A DNA stretch of 64,000 bases from Hyposmocoma kahamanoa (Eukaryota; Arthropoda; Insecta; Lepidoptera; Cosmopterigidae). Shown here piece by piece: positions 1 through 10,974 of the stretch. Each line of letters opens with the position of its first letter. The stretch's first letter is position 1. The stretch is taken from contig NW_020654080.1 of assembly GCF_003589595.1 (NCBI RefSeq), positions 7,537,550-7,601,549 of the forward strand, read 5' to 3'. The position numbers and the translations under genes were made by a program. A model generated the notes under the pieces. It was not told the DNA's origin. It saw nothing but the letters and a program-made list of their open reading frames with translations, and made no database searches.

Positions 1-197
1 TTTCGCAGTATCCATCTTTCTTGTCTAAATTGAATAACAAAAACAATTGAAAGTCGATATTCAAATGTTTCAAATTTAAAAAAAAAATCACAGAAACCAT
101 TTGAAAAAAGTTTCATTCGAAAACCTCAAACCATGAAGATTCTATGAAAATTCAAAGAACCTATTGCAATAAAACGGCAATTTCATACTTTAACCCC
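1..197 (-). mobile_element. mariner element, 5' end of a copy cut by the window edge
   Basis: The sequence matches the 5' end of the complete mariner at 32659-33936 almost base for base; the only difference I see is one A in a poly-A run (10 versus 11). It holds the first five transposase codons (15 down to 1, starting M-D-T-A-K), the untranslated leader and the terminal inverted repeat (175-197, ending AACCCC), followed by the TA target dinucleotide at 198-199. The remainder of the element lies before position 1. Confidence 0.93.
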
Positions 198-199
198 TA

Positions 200-576
200 A
201 TACTTTAAATAAAAAAGCCGCTAAAATTTAATTAATGAATGTTTAGCGCATTACTTTGCGTCTCCTTAACAAGTTCCTCTCGATAAGGAATTATACGCCA
301 TTATTATGCAGCGCTCTAAGGGTTCGGGTACAGGCTCTCGTCAATTAACGTATCTGCAGACCCATCTTCCGTTCATTCAGTCTAGACTTTAGACCTAAAC
401 GGCACAATGCCTGGGAATAATGAGACGATATGTTGCGCAGGACCGTACTTCGGAACTTTCTTATTGGGTTACGTAAGTTTTCTTATCACGGAAAATGTGC
501 CATGAGTAGAATGAAGTGGAACATTCATTTACCGATGTCACAATGTTAAAATTATAACATTTTTTTATTAAAAAAT
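200..576. other. no feature recognised
   Basis: AT-rich sequence between the mariner end and the first CGACTTC-type MITE. I see no long open frame, repeat match or hairpin. Confidence 0.6.
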
Positions 577-820
577 AAATCGACCTCAAAAGTTCGTGGA
601 ATTATCTATTTATAAGTTTTAAAAATCGGTACCCGGAAATTACGCGAAACCAAATTCATCCCCTTAGAGGTGGAATAATATTATCAAATTTAAATGGGAC
701 CACTACCGACACAGGTTCATTTTTTCCAACTAAAAATCATTAAAATCGGTTCACAAATGAGTTAACGCGTAACATCCACAAAACAAAAATAATAAAGAAG
801 AATTTTTGAAGTCGGTTAAA
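577..820 (-). mobile_element. CGACTTC-type inverted-repeat MITE, copy 1
   Basis: One of seven copies in the window of a short non-coding element whose ends are inverted versions of AACCGACTTCAAAA. This copy reads from CGACCTCAAAAG at its left to TTTTTGAAGTCGGTT at its right. Internal landmarks shared with other copies include the reverse of CACTTTCCGGTAACCGATTT and a block meaning 'GGTCC(C/T)ATTTAAATTTG'. No coding capacity, so it would move only with help from a transposase made elsewhere. Confidence 0.7.
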
Positions 821-1179
821 AACGGTTTTGTTTTTATTTTGGTTTTTTATATTTTTATATTTAATATCTTTTAGCATCAGAGTTTCTAAAAAAACTTTAT
901 TATAATTCCTACAATTCATCTCTGTCTTAAAACCTTTCTTAAATGGATTTCGGTAGATGAAAAGGTTAAGCGAAGTTTGTTTAATGTTTGCTAATAGATT
1001 TAAAAGGGTTTGTTTGAATAATTTAGCGTTCTGAACTTCTCCGTTTGGTTAGGGAAAACCACAATAAGCTTGTAACAGGTTTCTCGATAAGTATCTTCGG
1101 CTTTACAAGTAAAATTATAATCATAGATTATAATGCTAAGTTTATTGAATGTCACGGTGGTTTACTACTGCGTATTCAA

Positions 1180-1416
1180 TATATTAATGGATTTAGGATA
1201 TTGTTGGGACCGCCACGCTTTTGCAGCGCATTAAGCATGTTCGCGGAGGTGCATATTGACAGCTTTAGTGCGATAGTGTGCAAGAGAACTGCCTCCCTGA
1301 TGCGTCGCGTGCGTGACAGTTCCAACCCTGCTTGCGACACGTGGAAGCATAGGAATCAAGTTCAGTTCGGTTCCAGAGGCCCAATTTATAATATAATGTT
1401 TGAGTTTAATTTATAA
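1180..1416 (+). pseudogene. non-LTR retrotransposon ORF2, C-terminal tail fragment
   Basis: The frame reads LLGPPRFCSALSMFAEV then IVCKRTASLMRRVRDSSN, a pattern I recognise as the region C-terminal to the reverse transcriptase in an insect non-LTR retrotransposon. Nothing of the catalytic domain is present, so it is a dead, 5'-truncated insertion. It ends at a (TAA)n run, a normal 3' end for some LINE lineages. The open frame extends upstream to about 1045, but that part has no recognisable similarity. Family name uncertain. Confidence 0.6.
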
Positions 1417-1442
1417 TAATAATAATAATAATAATAATAATT
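1411..1442 (+). repeat. (TAA)n microsatellite
   Basis: About ten TAA units directly after the LINE tail; probably its 3' tail. Confidence 0.9.
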
Positions 1443-1799
1443 TTCATTACTAACATAGGATATAAAGTTACTTATCAGTACTCCGAAATGATATTTTCCA
1501 GAAATAGCGTTTGGTCGAATTTTCATAACCTCGAAAGTAATTTTGAGAGCAAAATGTTTTTTATTTTAAATCTAACCTAACCGACACAATCGTGTCTGCG
1601 ATAAATATTCAACATATCTTGAAAGAACAACTGTTTCGTTATAATTCGGTTTTCTTTGTAATGAAAATTCGAACAAACGTTATTTCGGACAAAAAAAATT
1701 TCGACTTTGTGATAGGTTACCAGAATATAAGTATATTTGTAACTAACATCCATGGACATGTTCTGAAATAAACAATTCGAATTTCAATTTTCTACCATG
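1443..1799. other. no feature recognised
   Basis: AT-rich; only short frames on both strands, none resembling a known protein. Confidence 0.6.
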
Positions 1800-1941
1800 A
1801 TATTTAATTGTTTTTTGTGAAATTACTCAACTAGTTTGTTGTAATTGAACACTAAGAAAATTCCTTCGATCCGGCTAGATTCGAATCAGCGCCTTCAGCA
1901 TACCGGTCTGGCGCTCGCCCAGCTGAGCTACGGAACAAACC
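1800..1941 (-). mobile_element. tRNA-headed SINE (family B), copy 1
   Basis: Read on the minus strand the head is tRNA-like: a box-A-like GTAGCTCAGCTGGGC and a box-B-like GATTCGAATC, followed by GATCGAAGGAA and a body containing the AGTTGAGTAATTTCACAAAA block that also occurs at 34.4 and 34.8 kb. Pol III internal promoter boxes plus a shared non-tRNA body make this a SINE and not a tRNA gene. Confidence 0.75.
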
Positions 1942-2114
1942 ATTAGATCTTACGAATATTTCTATATGTCCATTATAAATGGAAAATGCGATGATCCTCA
2001 TCGCGTTTTCTGGTATTTTGGGCATAGCGGAATACCAGCGTGTTGCTCTAATTGAGCAGCAATGTTATGCGATTACTTCGGCATTCACAACAACTTAACA
2101 ACTAACTTAACAAC

Positions 2115-2337
2115 TGCCTCCGTGGCCGAACGGTTACCATGCCGGACTGCCACGCAGAGGTCCCAGGTTCGATTCCCGGGCCGGGCGAAATATTTGTATG
2201 ACCTACATTTATTTCTCTCGTGAGTTTGGGTGTAATTTGTGGTTGTTTATGTGTGTGTCCATGGCACCCGCGACACAGGGTTTCCCTAGTGCGGGGCTAT
2301 GTTGAGTGTGTGCGTTATTATTATTATTATTATTATT
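2115..2337 (+). mobile_element. tRNA-headed SINE (family G) with (TTA)n tail
   Basis: Starts with a tRNA-like head: box A TGGCCGAACGGTTA and box B GGTTCGATTCC. It continues into a non-tRNA body and stops at a (TTA)n run (2312-2337). A different family from the GATCGAAGG SINEs. The long non-tRNA body and simple-repeat tail argue against a functional tRNA gene. Only copy seen in this window. Confidence 0.75.
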
Positions 2338-2690
2338 TGTAAACCAATTTTGATAATTATTTTTCTGTTGGAAAGAGGGTACGTCCGTATTGGTCCCATT
2401 TAAATTAGAAGAAAATCGTCGCCGGAAAGCGATCTTGTCGTATCTCGAAAAATAGGCCTTTACACCAGGGCCGAAACATTATTTCAAACAATTATTTCTC
2501 TTAAATTTGAATTAGTAGAAACTCAATTTTTCAAAAGTATGATGTATGTAATCATACTTTATATTAATTTAATATTCCACCTCTAAGGGTGGCAAACCAG
2601 GGGATGGTTTTCGCACACTTCCGGTAACCGATTTCAATAAAACTTGGCAAATAGATGTAATTAAAAGAACTTTTGAGGTTTTTTTGTATA
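2336..2690 (+). mobile_element. CGACTTC-type MITE, copy 2 (long form, left end missing)
   Basis: Contains the shared blocks TTGGAAAGAGGGTAC, GGTCCCATTTAAATT, CACTTCCGGTAACCGATTTC and the right end AACTTTTGAGGTTTTT. About 150 bp in the middle (roughly 2412-2560) has no counterpart in the compact ~230-bp copies at 41.0 and 63.8 kb, so this is a length variant or carries an insertion. Confidence 0.7.
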
Positions 2691-2918
2691 TAAAAAGGTT
2701 GCATATAGTTATTTTTTATTATTTTTGTTTGTGTTATAATTTCTTGTTTGAATGCTTATGTATTATTTGTGCTCTGTTACTTTTTTCTACTGTTGTTATC
2801 TATTTCGAATTTTTAATATATATTGCATGTGTATGTGTTTTTACCTTGAGTTCCTCTCTTATCGGAGGTTGGACAACATCGTGGGGCAGGCCTGATTCTG
2901 GAGGCCGCTCTAAATATA

Positions 2919-3105
2919 TTTTTTATGAGACCAAGTGACGGGACGAACAAGTTGCCCAGCAGGTGGTAAATGGTACGCAAGTCCGTAACAGTTGCAGTGC
3001 CACTCAGAGCTTTAAATTACTAAGATCTTAGAGGCACAGCCACTGCGTCCGTCACCCTGAGACATAAGTTGGCAAGTTCCATGTGCCTGTAATTTCACCA
3101 GCATC
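2919..3105 (-). mobile_element. A-tailed SINE-like repeat (family A), copy 1, partial
   Basis: First of 18 copies or fragments of a ~300-bp dispersed repeat. The plus strand shows the T-run then ACCAAGTGACGGGACGAACA, GTTGCAGTGCCACTCAGAGC and CCCTGAGACATAAGTTG. Because complete copies end in an A-run just after TGTTCGTCCCGTCACTTG, the sense strand here is minus. The 5' third is missing: the repeat stops about 3105, right where the foldback-like element begins. Confidence 0.8.
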
Positions 3106-3113
3106 TATACCTA

Positions 3114-3177
3114 TACGCAGAATGACTAATATGTAGAATGAGCAACACGCAGAATAACGAATTCGCAAAATGACTAT
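3114..3177. repeat. 4 x 16-bp sub-terminal tandem repeat of the foldback arm
   Basis: Four consecutive 16-mers of the form N-N-CGCAGAATGA-N-N-A-A, each diverged by a few bases. Similar spaced units occur inverted in the right arm at about 4490-4552. They could be transposase binding sites. Confidence 0.8.
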
Positions 3178-3574
3178 TACCCTAGTGTAATAAGCAGTGA
3201 TCGGAATAGGTAGTTTTTTACCTAAATTTCGAGAAACAGAGACAAAAAGTGGAGAATACCTTAAGACAACATTTTTTATCCCGGATCTTTTCGGGATTCG
3301 GGAAATCATAAAAATTTACGTAATTTGGAATAGGTAGGTAGACTTTCAATCGAAAAATTGGTGGCTGCAACCAGTGTTGCCAACTTAGCGTCTTTGTCGC
3401 TAAAATTAAGCGACATTTTGTCAACAAAAGCGACATTTAGTTTCTATTTAGCGACTAAAAAATTTTGCGACTTTTTGGCCTTTTTAATTAGTTAGGTTTC
3501 GCCTATTAACATTTAATATGATTTCATCTTATCTTATATATTTTCTACTCAATGGTAGAATTGTATTGGTCCTT

Positions 3575-4050
3575 TGGTTATAAACTATGTCCGGACACCG
3601 TCGCAGGACACTGCGACTGATATCTCGTTACTAGCCCGGATAACTAGTAGAAAGAGGATAACCAAGATGTCCTCCGGTCTATCCAGTCGCGTAGAAATAA
3701 TGGGAAGTGGAAAGACGCTTCGGCGTCGGGAAGTGAGAGTGCTTACAGCTTCATCACCGGGCAGGAGAGTTCGTACTTAGTTTAATTTAGATTCAATGGT
3801 GGCAACTGTTAGTTGTGCTATGCATAACGGGAAGTGAGCGTGCCAACACCTCCGGTACCTATCTGGAAAATAGGGAGGGTACAGTACGTGCACCCGGGGT
3901 CACTCACTCAAGGCTAGTCTTTTGAGCACCGGATGAAGTCCGTGACAACTGCCTGACAACCCAGTCCACGGGCTGATCTGGGTTCAGTACCTGAACGTTT
4001 AAGGTCCCTGCGCGGGCTTGCTTGCACAGGTTTATAGCACTATAACTTCC
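3575..4050 (+). repeat. dispersed repeat family C, copy 1
   Basis: Shares long blocks with the minus strand of 16645-17224, for example GGGAAGTGAGCGTGCC, ATCTGGAAAATAGGGAGGGT and GTGCACCCGGGG. It is GC-richer than its surroundings and stays open for 68 codons (3574-3780) in an Arg/Ser-rich frame, which suggests a piece of a retroelement ORF. I cannot name the family. It lies inside the foldback-like element. Confidence 0.65.
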
Positions 4051-4552
4051 CATTTAATCAAAAAGTGGATAGAGAAAGGCACTATAAACAAAAATTAAGT
4101 TGCAAGATATGGGCCTGGTCTTTTATCTGTGCCACGACCATAAAGTTCTTCCCAATGAAATATGAACCTTGTGATGAGCACCCTAAGAGTAGATTTTCAT
4201 ATGGAGTACAATTATAGTTTTAGAGATAACTAGCGTCATTTGCTTTAGTCTAGTTGGCAGCACTGGCTGCAACAACGCGTCGCAAAGTTTAGAAAGATAT
4301 AGTGTACCTCCTTGTTCCAAATAACGTTTATATTTAATGTACTTTAGGGATTTTCCGTATCCTGAATAGTTTTGGGACAAAAAAAATTGTCTTAAGATAG
4401 TCTTCACTTTCTATCTCTGTTGCTTGAAGTTTAGATAAAAAATCTCTACCTATTCCGATCACTGCTTATTAGACTAGGGTATAATAGTTATTTTGCGAAT
4501 TGGTCATTCTGCGTGTTGATTATTCTACATGTTGTTCATTCTGCGTATAGGT

Positions 4553-5190
4553 CGTTATGCGTAGAATTCGTCGCGAGCTACAGCTTAAACTACAAACAGA
4601 TTATTTAATTCTACACAAATATTTTGGCTTAAGATCTCAAAGGTTTCCCACAAAGCGGAAATACCGTAGTTTTAATAGCTGCTTTGCATCATTGTATATT
4701 TATTGAAGCATGTTTACATAGATATCGATTCCTTGTTTTAGTTATCTCGTAAATCTGGAGAGTGTAAGTGTACAAATATTGGTAAGTGTAGGTCATAAGA
4801 TCACATTTGATAAAGTACTGTAATACAAAGTTTTATGCTTTACAATATGGAAGACGTCTCTGTTTATACTTACGTGTACTTACATCATATCCTAGCTAAT
4901 AAGAGTCATTTATGTGGAAACCGTTAATGTTTGTTACCTACTAAAGGTACTATTATGATTAAGGCTTTCAACCCGGGAATCACAATTCGAAAATTTTGAA
5001 AGTCTCGACCATTGTGGTCTCGACGATGTTTTTAACATTTTCGATATTCGAGACTGATCTTTTCAGTCTCGAGAACATCGAGACGTTTTAGTATATGTAT
5101 ATGTAACCTAATTAAAAAGTGTTGAAAATTTACTAAACCGACTTTTTTTCTGGTTACATGGGACACTTAAGAGTGTAGCTTAGTATAATC
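4553..5190. other. no feature recognised
   Basis: AT-rich DNA between the foldback element and the next SINE-like repeat; no ORF or repeat match seen. Confidence 0.55.
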
Positions 5191-5396
5191 TTTTTTTTAT
5201 ATAACACCAAGTGACGGGATGAACAAGTCGTGCACCTGGTGGTAAGCGACCCACCTATCCATAACATTTGTAGTGCCATTCAGAGTTTTTAATGGCAAAG
5301 ATCTAAGGGGTAATGTTCACACTTCTGCTTGGCGGCTGAAATAGGTAAGGTGACAGTACTTACCTGGACGAACACTTTCACAAGGAGCTCTACTGA
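5191..5396 (-). mobile_element. SINE-like repeat family A, copy 2, internally deleted
   Basis: T-run, CACCAAGTGACGGGATGAAC, GGTGGTAAGCGACC, then a jump over the middle third to CTGCTTGGCGGCTGAAATAG and the 5' end GAGCTCTACTG. The head motif GGTAAGGTGGCAG reappears just outside (5401), so the boundary may be a small duplication. Confidence 0.8.
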
Positions 5397-7899
5397 ACTA
5401 GGTAAGGTGGCAGCAGTCCAATCTGTGGAGATTGAAGAACGGTACTACCAAAATCATGTCCTATCTATCTGAAACGTCTCATATTTCTTACCACAGACCA
5501 ACTTGGGTACTCACTATATAAATAATAAATAACTTGCATAAACAAATTTTTATTTTATAATTTGAATTTACAAAGAACTTAATTAAAATGTATGTTTAAA
5601 TGTATGTTTTGACTGCCAAAATGCCTAGCCTTGAAGTTTGAAACAACATCGAAAGTCTCGTTTTTGCCGGTACTTTCTAGACCGCACCGAGTTTCCACAT
5701 TTTTTCTGCGAGTAGCGAGACTGAAAGCCCTAATTATTACGTAGAATGTTGTTATTTAATTAATTGCGTTACACTCGATGCGGGATGATCCCACTCATTA
5801 ATGCTAACAACTTACTACAGAGACCTTCCTCAAATCATAGCTTAGTGAATATTCTAGAAAGACTGAGAAGTAGGTATGAAATTTAGTACAACAAACTAGT
5901 TTCGTAATATATCTCATCGGCTTGCGAAATCCACATTACAATAGAATATTCCGATGACAGCTGGACGCACTACAAGCTAGCTCTATGACTGGCTAGGCGT
6001 GTCCGGCAAACCCACTGTCTCTACACTTTGAAAACCGTGAGAACCATTGCAGTATACTTTCCATTTGTTAAAACATTCTTGACAATTGAAAGCTTGCATT
6101 CAAATCACATTTTGCTGTAAGTTTGATTCTACATTAGGCTTAAAGTAGTACTACGGTGGAACATGCCTCTCAAAGAAGGACTTGCCATAGATATTGACTG
6201 GTCGACGGGAATAGTTTCATACCTATAAGTTTGTGTTTGGATATATGATTGGTCAAATTCAAAATAGCTTTCGAAATCGACGAATCATCTGATGAATTTA
6301 AATATTGACATCTGCCATGCATAGTTTCCTAGCTTATGGGAATAGCTTAGTTGCATAATTTTGCCTATATACGATTCTACAAAAGAATTTCTGAATAATC
6401 CATGCTCGCTTTCTATTTGGCGCATCAGTGGTGTTGTTAGTTACGTTCGTCAATCACTTGAGCATATCGCTAATGAAGTCTCCAATCAACAAAATACCCT
6501 AATGGACATTGGTGTAACACTATTTGCATTCCACGTAGTCTTATTTCTAATATACATATTCCCGTTCTCTCTGTACATTTCTCACAAATTCCCCGCATTC
6601 CACATCCGATTTCCAACAATGCATACAGTTTCGGTCGTCATTACTTTTTGGCGCCCGCGGGTGTATTCCTATCCATCAAATTACAAGCCGGCCATCTTAA
6701 TATCCCCCGCCCCTCGTGCAGCCTTTCAATAAGCCTGCCGCATTGATAGAGCGTAATTATAGTACGCGCCGGCGCAACAGTACTGCAGCCCAGAATAGGG
6801 ATGCGAAGTTTCGTCTTATATAGGATTTTGTGCTTGTATCTCAATCGTCTTTTTATTCCAATTACTTTTATCGACAAAACGATAACCCGGATATGTAGTC
6901 TTAAACTCTCATTAGGTGGACTATAGTAGAGTAAGCTCAGCAGTTAAATGAATGAAATAAATGGGAATGATCTAGTGTTTTGTTTAATAGTGAACTCCAG
7001 TCCTGCACACTATTGGTACTCTATCGTGAGTTTACAGTGTTAATGATCGCTATAGTCCATTTCATATAGCATGGTTGCGGTGATATTTGAGATTTCAAGT
7101 TTCTAGAGATGTAGTGATGTAAAACTGAATGAAAAAAAAAAATCACTTAAATATCTTATCGAGATTGTTTATAACGAAGAGAGAACCGATTTAGAGACTA
7201 TAGTTTAAGAACAAATAATTAAACGACTCGCATACAAGGTGTATGCACTCTTATTGACGCAATCAATATCGATACAAAATAGCCGATTCGATTTATCGAT
7301 TCTATGGTGTAAATCTTTATGGATAAATATTCCGTTTTACGCATCAAGTAGTTACGCATCAACTTTATCATTTCTGTTTCTTTCTACTTTATATACTGTA
7401 ATTTTTACTTACTATTACGATTGAAACAAATATTGTTTGTCTGTGGTCTATTGTAATTTACTATTTCTTGTTGTAACCTGATTGTGAGAGTAGTTAAAAA
7501 TAGTATACAAGTAACGTAAAAATTTGAAATGTCACAGCACCTATTCTATGTGAAATGGCAAAAAGTTTAAGAAAGTTTTCTACAGAATAAATAATAAAAA
7601 AAATAATTCTATACTTTCTACATTTGATAATTTAAACTTATTTTTAGAAATCAAACACAGTTTAAGACCTGCGATTGCCCTAGTTCATTCAGAAGCTATG
7701 TCTGCACACGTTCTAAAAATATGAACTAATTTAGTTTTTATTCCCCCCATATTGCAACAATATCACTAAATGTACCAAATCAAAACACTAAAAACTCATC
7801 AGATCACTGTATGTGTACACAACGAGCAAAGTAATGCAAGTAGCGAACTCAGAAATAAATACAAAAAATGTGAAATGATAATTTTTTTAGGTATTTTAT
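5397..7899. other. 2.5 kb without a recognisable gene
   Basis: AT-rich DNA with only short frames. The one with 123 codons (6361-6732) has no domain, signal or similarity that I recognise. A GC-richer patch at about 6645-6785 has no repeat partner in the window. No RNA gene seen. Confidence 0.55.
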
Positions 7900-8041
7900 A
7901 GCAAGTTGCGGTGAGCGGTCATTGTTTTTAAAGTTTTTGGACGCCGAAAAATAATCCTCAAACAATTAGGGCCCGTTTTCTGTACCACTTATAGTGCACG
8001 TTCGTAATTCTTAGGGTGCCCAATACTTTTGGCCAAGGCTG
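7900..8041. mobile_element. Tc1/mariner-type terminus, remnant
   Basis: The right end, read inwards on the minus strand, is CAGCCTTGGCCAAAAGTATT followed by GGGCACCCT, and is flanked by TA (8042-8043). CAG-N-N-TTGGCCAAAAGTATT is a typical Tc1-like inverted terminal repeat (established knowledge). I found no matching left terminus within the preceding 2 kb and no transposase frame, so only one end is left. The inner boundary is a guess. Confidence 0.55.
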
Positions 8042-8274
8042 TATATTTAACTATAGACATAAGCTGATAATAAGATGAAATGTAGTTTACATCGTTCATT
8101 ATATTTTACTTCTATATAACATATATGAAAATACATAATACTAAACATACTACAATGTTTACTACAAAGTAAAGATAATTGTTCTAAGTATGACTACCAA
8201 GTTGCGATAATCTTGGTCCACTGCGCTACCCTGAATATACAGCCTAAAATCAATTTATTAAAGTTAGTTACATA

Positions 8275-8335
8275 AACTGGTTTTACCGGGCATCGAACCC
8301 GGATCCTGCTTAACCGATGAGCTACTGGTCGTCAT
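8275..8335 (-). mobile_element. tRNA-like fragment (SINE head remnant)
   Basis: On the minus strand it reads GTAGCTCATCGGTTAAGC, then directly CCGGGTTCGATGCCCGG. Box A and box B are present but the anticodon arm is missing, so it cannot be a working tRNA. Probably a decayed SINE head. Confidence 0.45.
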
Positions 8336-8880
8336 CAATATTCTATAAAGTTTCTCATCCCTAATCCAATACAGCAAATACAGTACGTGAGTTTGTATTG
8401 TGGGATTGTTTGGATGCACCGATACCGGCGCATGTTTAATTTTATTGCCCATGTTTATAGCGAATACCATTTCGAGAGACCTGTTTAAATTAAAGGTGAA
8501 ATGTGTAATTAGTGTTCGGTTTTATAAGCCCTAAAGTTTATATGGGAATGTAGTTTTAACTTGGACTATTGTTTTTAGTTGGCTATTATCTAAAAGCGGT
8601 TGAAAGTATCTTAGGAACACTATTTTAAGAAGTGATTGATTACTTTCAATTTTTTATTGTTTGTTGTTTACGAAACAATTTGGCATTTTTTGTTTTACAT
8701 GCGCGACTTTTCTACAAGATTAAATAAAAACCTTACTAGTAACATCTTGACTTTAGAAAGTCGACATTTCGGATCTTTGTTGTCACAAGAGCATAATGCG
8801 TTGAAACGGCGCGTGTCAATGGAACGCATGCGAATCGGACAAGGGGCCAGGAAACGAAGCGGGGAGAGGTTCTGCGGTGC
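8336..8880. other. no feature recognised
   Basis: AT-rich left part; GC-richer right part (8790-8880) with no partner in the window. Confidence 0.5.
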
Positions 8881-9035
8881 GTAATAAGTAGGGATCGGAA
8901 TAGGTGGAGTATTTTACCTAAACTTCGAGGAACATAGACAGAAAATGGAGATTGCCTTACGACAATATTTTTTAGGTCCTGGACCTTTTCGGGATTCGAG
9001 AAATCACATAAGTACATTAAAAATTGACGTAAACA
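8881..9035 (+). mobile_element. single arm of the foldback-like element (solo copy)
   Basis: Matches the inner part of the left arm of 3109-4552: GGATCGGAATAGGTGGAG, TTACCTAAACTTCGAGGAAC and CCTTTTCGGGATTCGAGAAA. The sub-terminal 16-bp repeats and the opposite arm are absent. Confidence 0.75.
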
Positions 9036-9230
9036 TTGACAAGACAGCATTACTCATTTTCAGTCTTCACCTGTAACTAGCTATTTCACACATATCGACA
9101 AGTTTTATGAACCTTCTTTATGCAAGTGTTCTCGCTATGTTTTCTTTCAAACTGCACTTGCTTCAAAAAGTAATAAAAGAACGTGTTGGAACTGAAGCTA
9201 GCATCCTTCTGCGTGAAAGATTAGTACTAA

Positions 9231-9530
9231 GTAGAGCTCCTTGTGAAAGAGTCTGTCCGAAGAGTTCGTCCAGGGAGTACTGACACCTTACCTGTTTCTG
9301 CTGCCAAGCACTAATGTAGGTAAGCATTAGTACGTTTCAATTTTGAAAGGAAAGTTTCGATGAAATTACTGGGACTTGTCAACTTATGACTAAGGGTGAC
9401 GGGCGCAGTGTGAGTGCCCCTCAAATCTTTGTCATTTACAGCTCTGAGTGGCACTGTTATGGACAGGCGTGTCGCATACCACCAGGCGCGCGACTTGTTC
9501 GTCCCGTCAATTGGTATCATAGAAAAAAAG
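9231..9530 (+). mobile_element. SINE-like repeat family A, copy 3, near full length
   Basis: Runs from GTAGAGCTCCTTGTGAAAG to TTGTTCGTCCCGTCAATTGG and a terminal A-run (9522-9529), about 300 bp. Useful for fixing orientation: the A-tail lies after the CGTCCCGTC end, as expected for target-primed retrotransposition. I see no clear Pol III boxes, so SINE versus 3' fragment of a LINE is open. Confidence 0.85.
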
Positions 9531-10196
9531 TAAAATTCGCGATAACCATTTTCATTTCACCATACAATAATAACGCCGTCAATTGAACGTTTGTATCGGC
9601 TTACAAATACATGTATGGAGTATATGTTCCTCTTGTTCACAATTTAGATTGTTAATTTAAGATGAAGTTAAGGGTTATCCAGAATGTCGACTGTTTGTCC
9701 CACCTTTGATGACGTCGCTAATATATTCAGGTGTAGGCAGGATGTCCCATTTTTTCCCGTTGGCTGTGCGCAGTAAAAGAATTACTTGCACCCTGTATTG
9801 TATATAGTAAGTATTGTATATAAGTATAAATAATATATGTTTCTCACCTATTTACAAGTAATACTTATCACATTATCTCTACGATCAAGTTTATAGTTCG
9901 TCGTTACGATAACAGTTGCCAATCTCCAAACTGCCTGTTCGTGATCATCCACTGACAGCTTCTCAGAAATCATGGTCCGTATTAGTATGATTCCAGTAAA
10001 TTGTTAAGTATGAATTAGTATGATGGTAGTGTGATGGTCTTAAAATTTATCATGGTTATGGTTGGAACGGTAACACCGTAAATACATCTACAATGTTACG
10101 AAAAGCAATTTCAAGCTCGAGAACGAGTATTCCTTTTGTCACAGCTTTCTCCAGGAAGAGCGGTATAAGTGTTAAGCTAATAATTTTTTGCAACCT
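9531..10196. other. no feature recognised
   Basis: AT-rich with degenerate CACCCTGTAT-type motifs near 9790 that resemble ends of CAGGGTG-type elements, but no paired terminus was found. Confidence 0.5.
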
Positions 10197-10282
10197 GTAT
10201 GTGTCCTACTGTTGGGTACAGGTCTCCTTTAAAGAGACTGATTAGGGCAGTATACTACGCTGACCAAATACTACTACTACGC
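10197..10282 (-). mobile_element. RTE-type LINE 3' region, short fragment
   Basis: TCCTACTGTTGGGTACAGGT followed by CTCC and, 40 bp on, TACGCTGACCAAAT. This matches the common lepidopteran pattern CC(A/T)CTGTTGGGC-A-AGGCCTC...CACGCTGGCCAA, which I recall from RTE-type LINE 3' ends. Heavily mutated. Orientation inferred from that pattern. Confidence 0.45.
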
Positions 10283-10623
10283 TAAAGAAAGAGTTAAGAA
10301 CTTTACATTTTTAAAAGACGTTTTTCTAAACCATTCTCCGTGCACATTGTGAATGCACTATACAATCTATTAAACGAGCGAGTAAAGGTGAGGGCTGTGA
10401 CATAGAGACAGAGGGACGGACGGTCAGACAGACGGTAACGCTTTAAGCGTTAAACTCTATAGTATTTTAATCTCATTAGGATAACATAATGGAACAGCAT
10501 TTTTTTTTGTTTTAAAGAAAGGGTTTTTCAACAAGAACTTTGTTTTGTAAATCAAAATAAAACAATAAATTTAGATGACAATGATTCAAATTTTTATTGT
10601 ATTAAAAAGGTAAGGTTTGACCT
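10283..10623. other. simple-sequence patch and transposon 3' flank
   Basis: GACA/GGAC-type simple sequence at about 10408-10436. AAAGGGTTTTTCAACAAG near 10520 is probably the terminal repeat region of the transposon whose coding end begins at 10624. Confidence 0.45.
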
Positions 10624-10797
10624 TTATGAATAAGAAATAATATCTAATAAATGTCCACCACGACCACAGTTACAGATGTCGATTCTTTCATCAAAGTTTT
10701 TGACCACTTTTTGACAAAATGGTGGTTCTATTTCGTTTATCACTTCACGAATTTTGAGTTTTAAGGCTGCAATCGATTCGATTGGCTCCATATAGAC
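10624..10797 (-). pseudogene. Tc/mariner-like (DDE_3 type) transposase, C-terminal 57 codons
   Basis: The minus strand reads without a stop from the edge of the hAT element to a TAA at 10624-10626. Key stretches are EPIESIAALKLKIREVINEI, VVKNFDERIDIC and GGHLLDIISYS. The pattern IE-LK-RI-EI, VV-NF-RI-C and GGHL-DI at the very end is characteristic of the C-terminus of Tc1/IS630-like transposases (established knowledge). The frame starts with codons for V-Y-M and is then broken by the hAT insertion; I could not find the rest on the far side. Confidence 0.6.
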
Positions 10798-10974
10798 CAG
10801 GGGTTCCCAAACTTATTTTGTCTACTGCCCACTTTGAGAATAAATTATTTTTTAACGCCCCCATTTTTTCACCTATTTAAAAACCACTATAACTTAAAAT
10901 TAAATTAATTATTGTGAGCTATATTAGCGGAGATTAAACATTAATTTTAAACGAGACTTTTACTATAACCTGCA

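Larger units (their letters stand above)
3109..4552. mobile_element. foldback-like element with ~300-bp inverted ends
   Basis: Left arm 3109 to about 3400 and right arm about 4235-4552 are imperfect inverted copies; shared landmarks are CCTATACGCAGAATGA, AAGCAGTGATCGGAATAGGT, CTTAAGACAA and CAGTG(T/C)TGCCAACT. Each arm carries sub-terminal 16-bp tandem repeats (four units in 3114-3177). The arms enclose a family C copy and no intact ORF. Long structured inverted ends with internal tandem repeats resemble Foldback/FB-type elements (known architecture); the classification is inference. A one-armed relative lies at 8881-9035. Confidence 0.75.

Noticed and set aside
2115..2195. Possible functional tRNA gene (clear A and B boxes)
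   Set aside because: The sequence continues into a SINE body with a (TTA)n tail; tRNA folding across the whole head is not convincing. The same holds for the heads at 1.9, 15.2, 26.3, 28.5, 29.9, 30.4, 34.5, 44.2 and 59.8 kb.
3114..3177. CRISPR array (regular 16-bp units)
   Set aside because: Units are directly adjacent with no spacers and diverge from one another; the context is a eukaryotic transposon arm.
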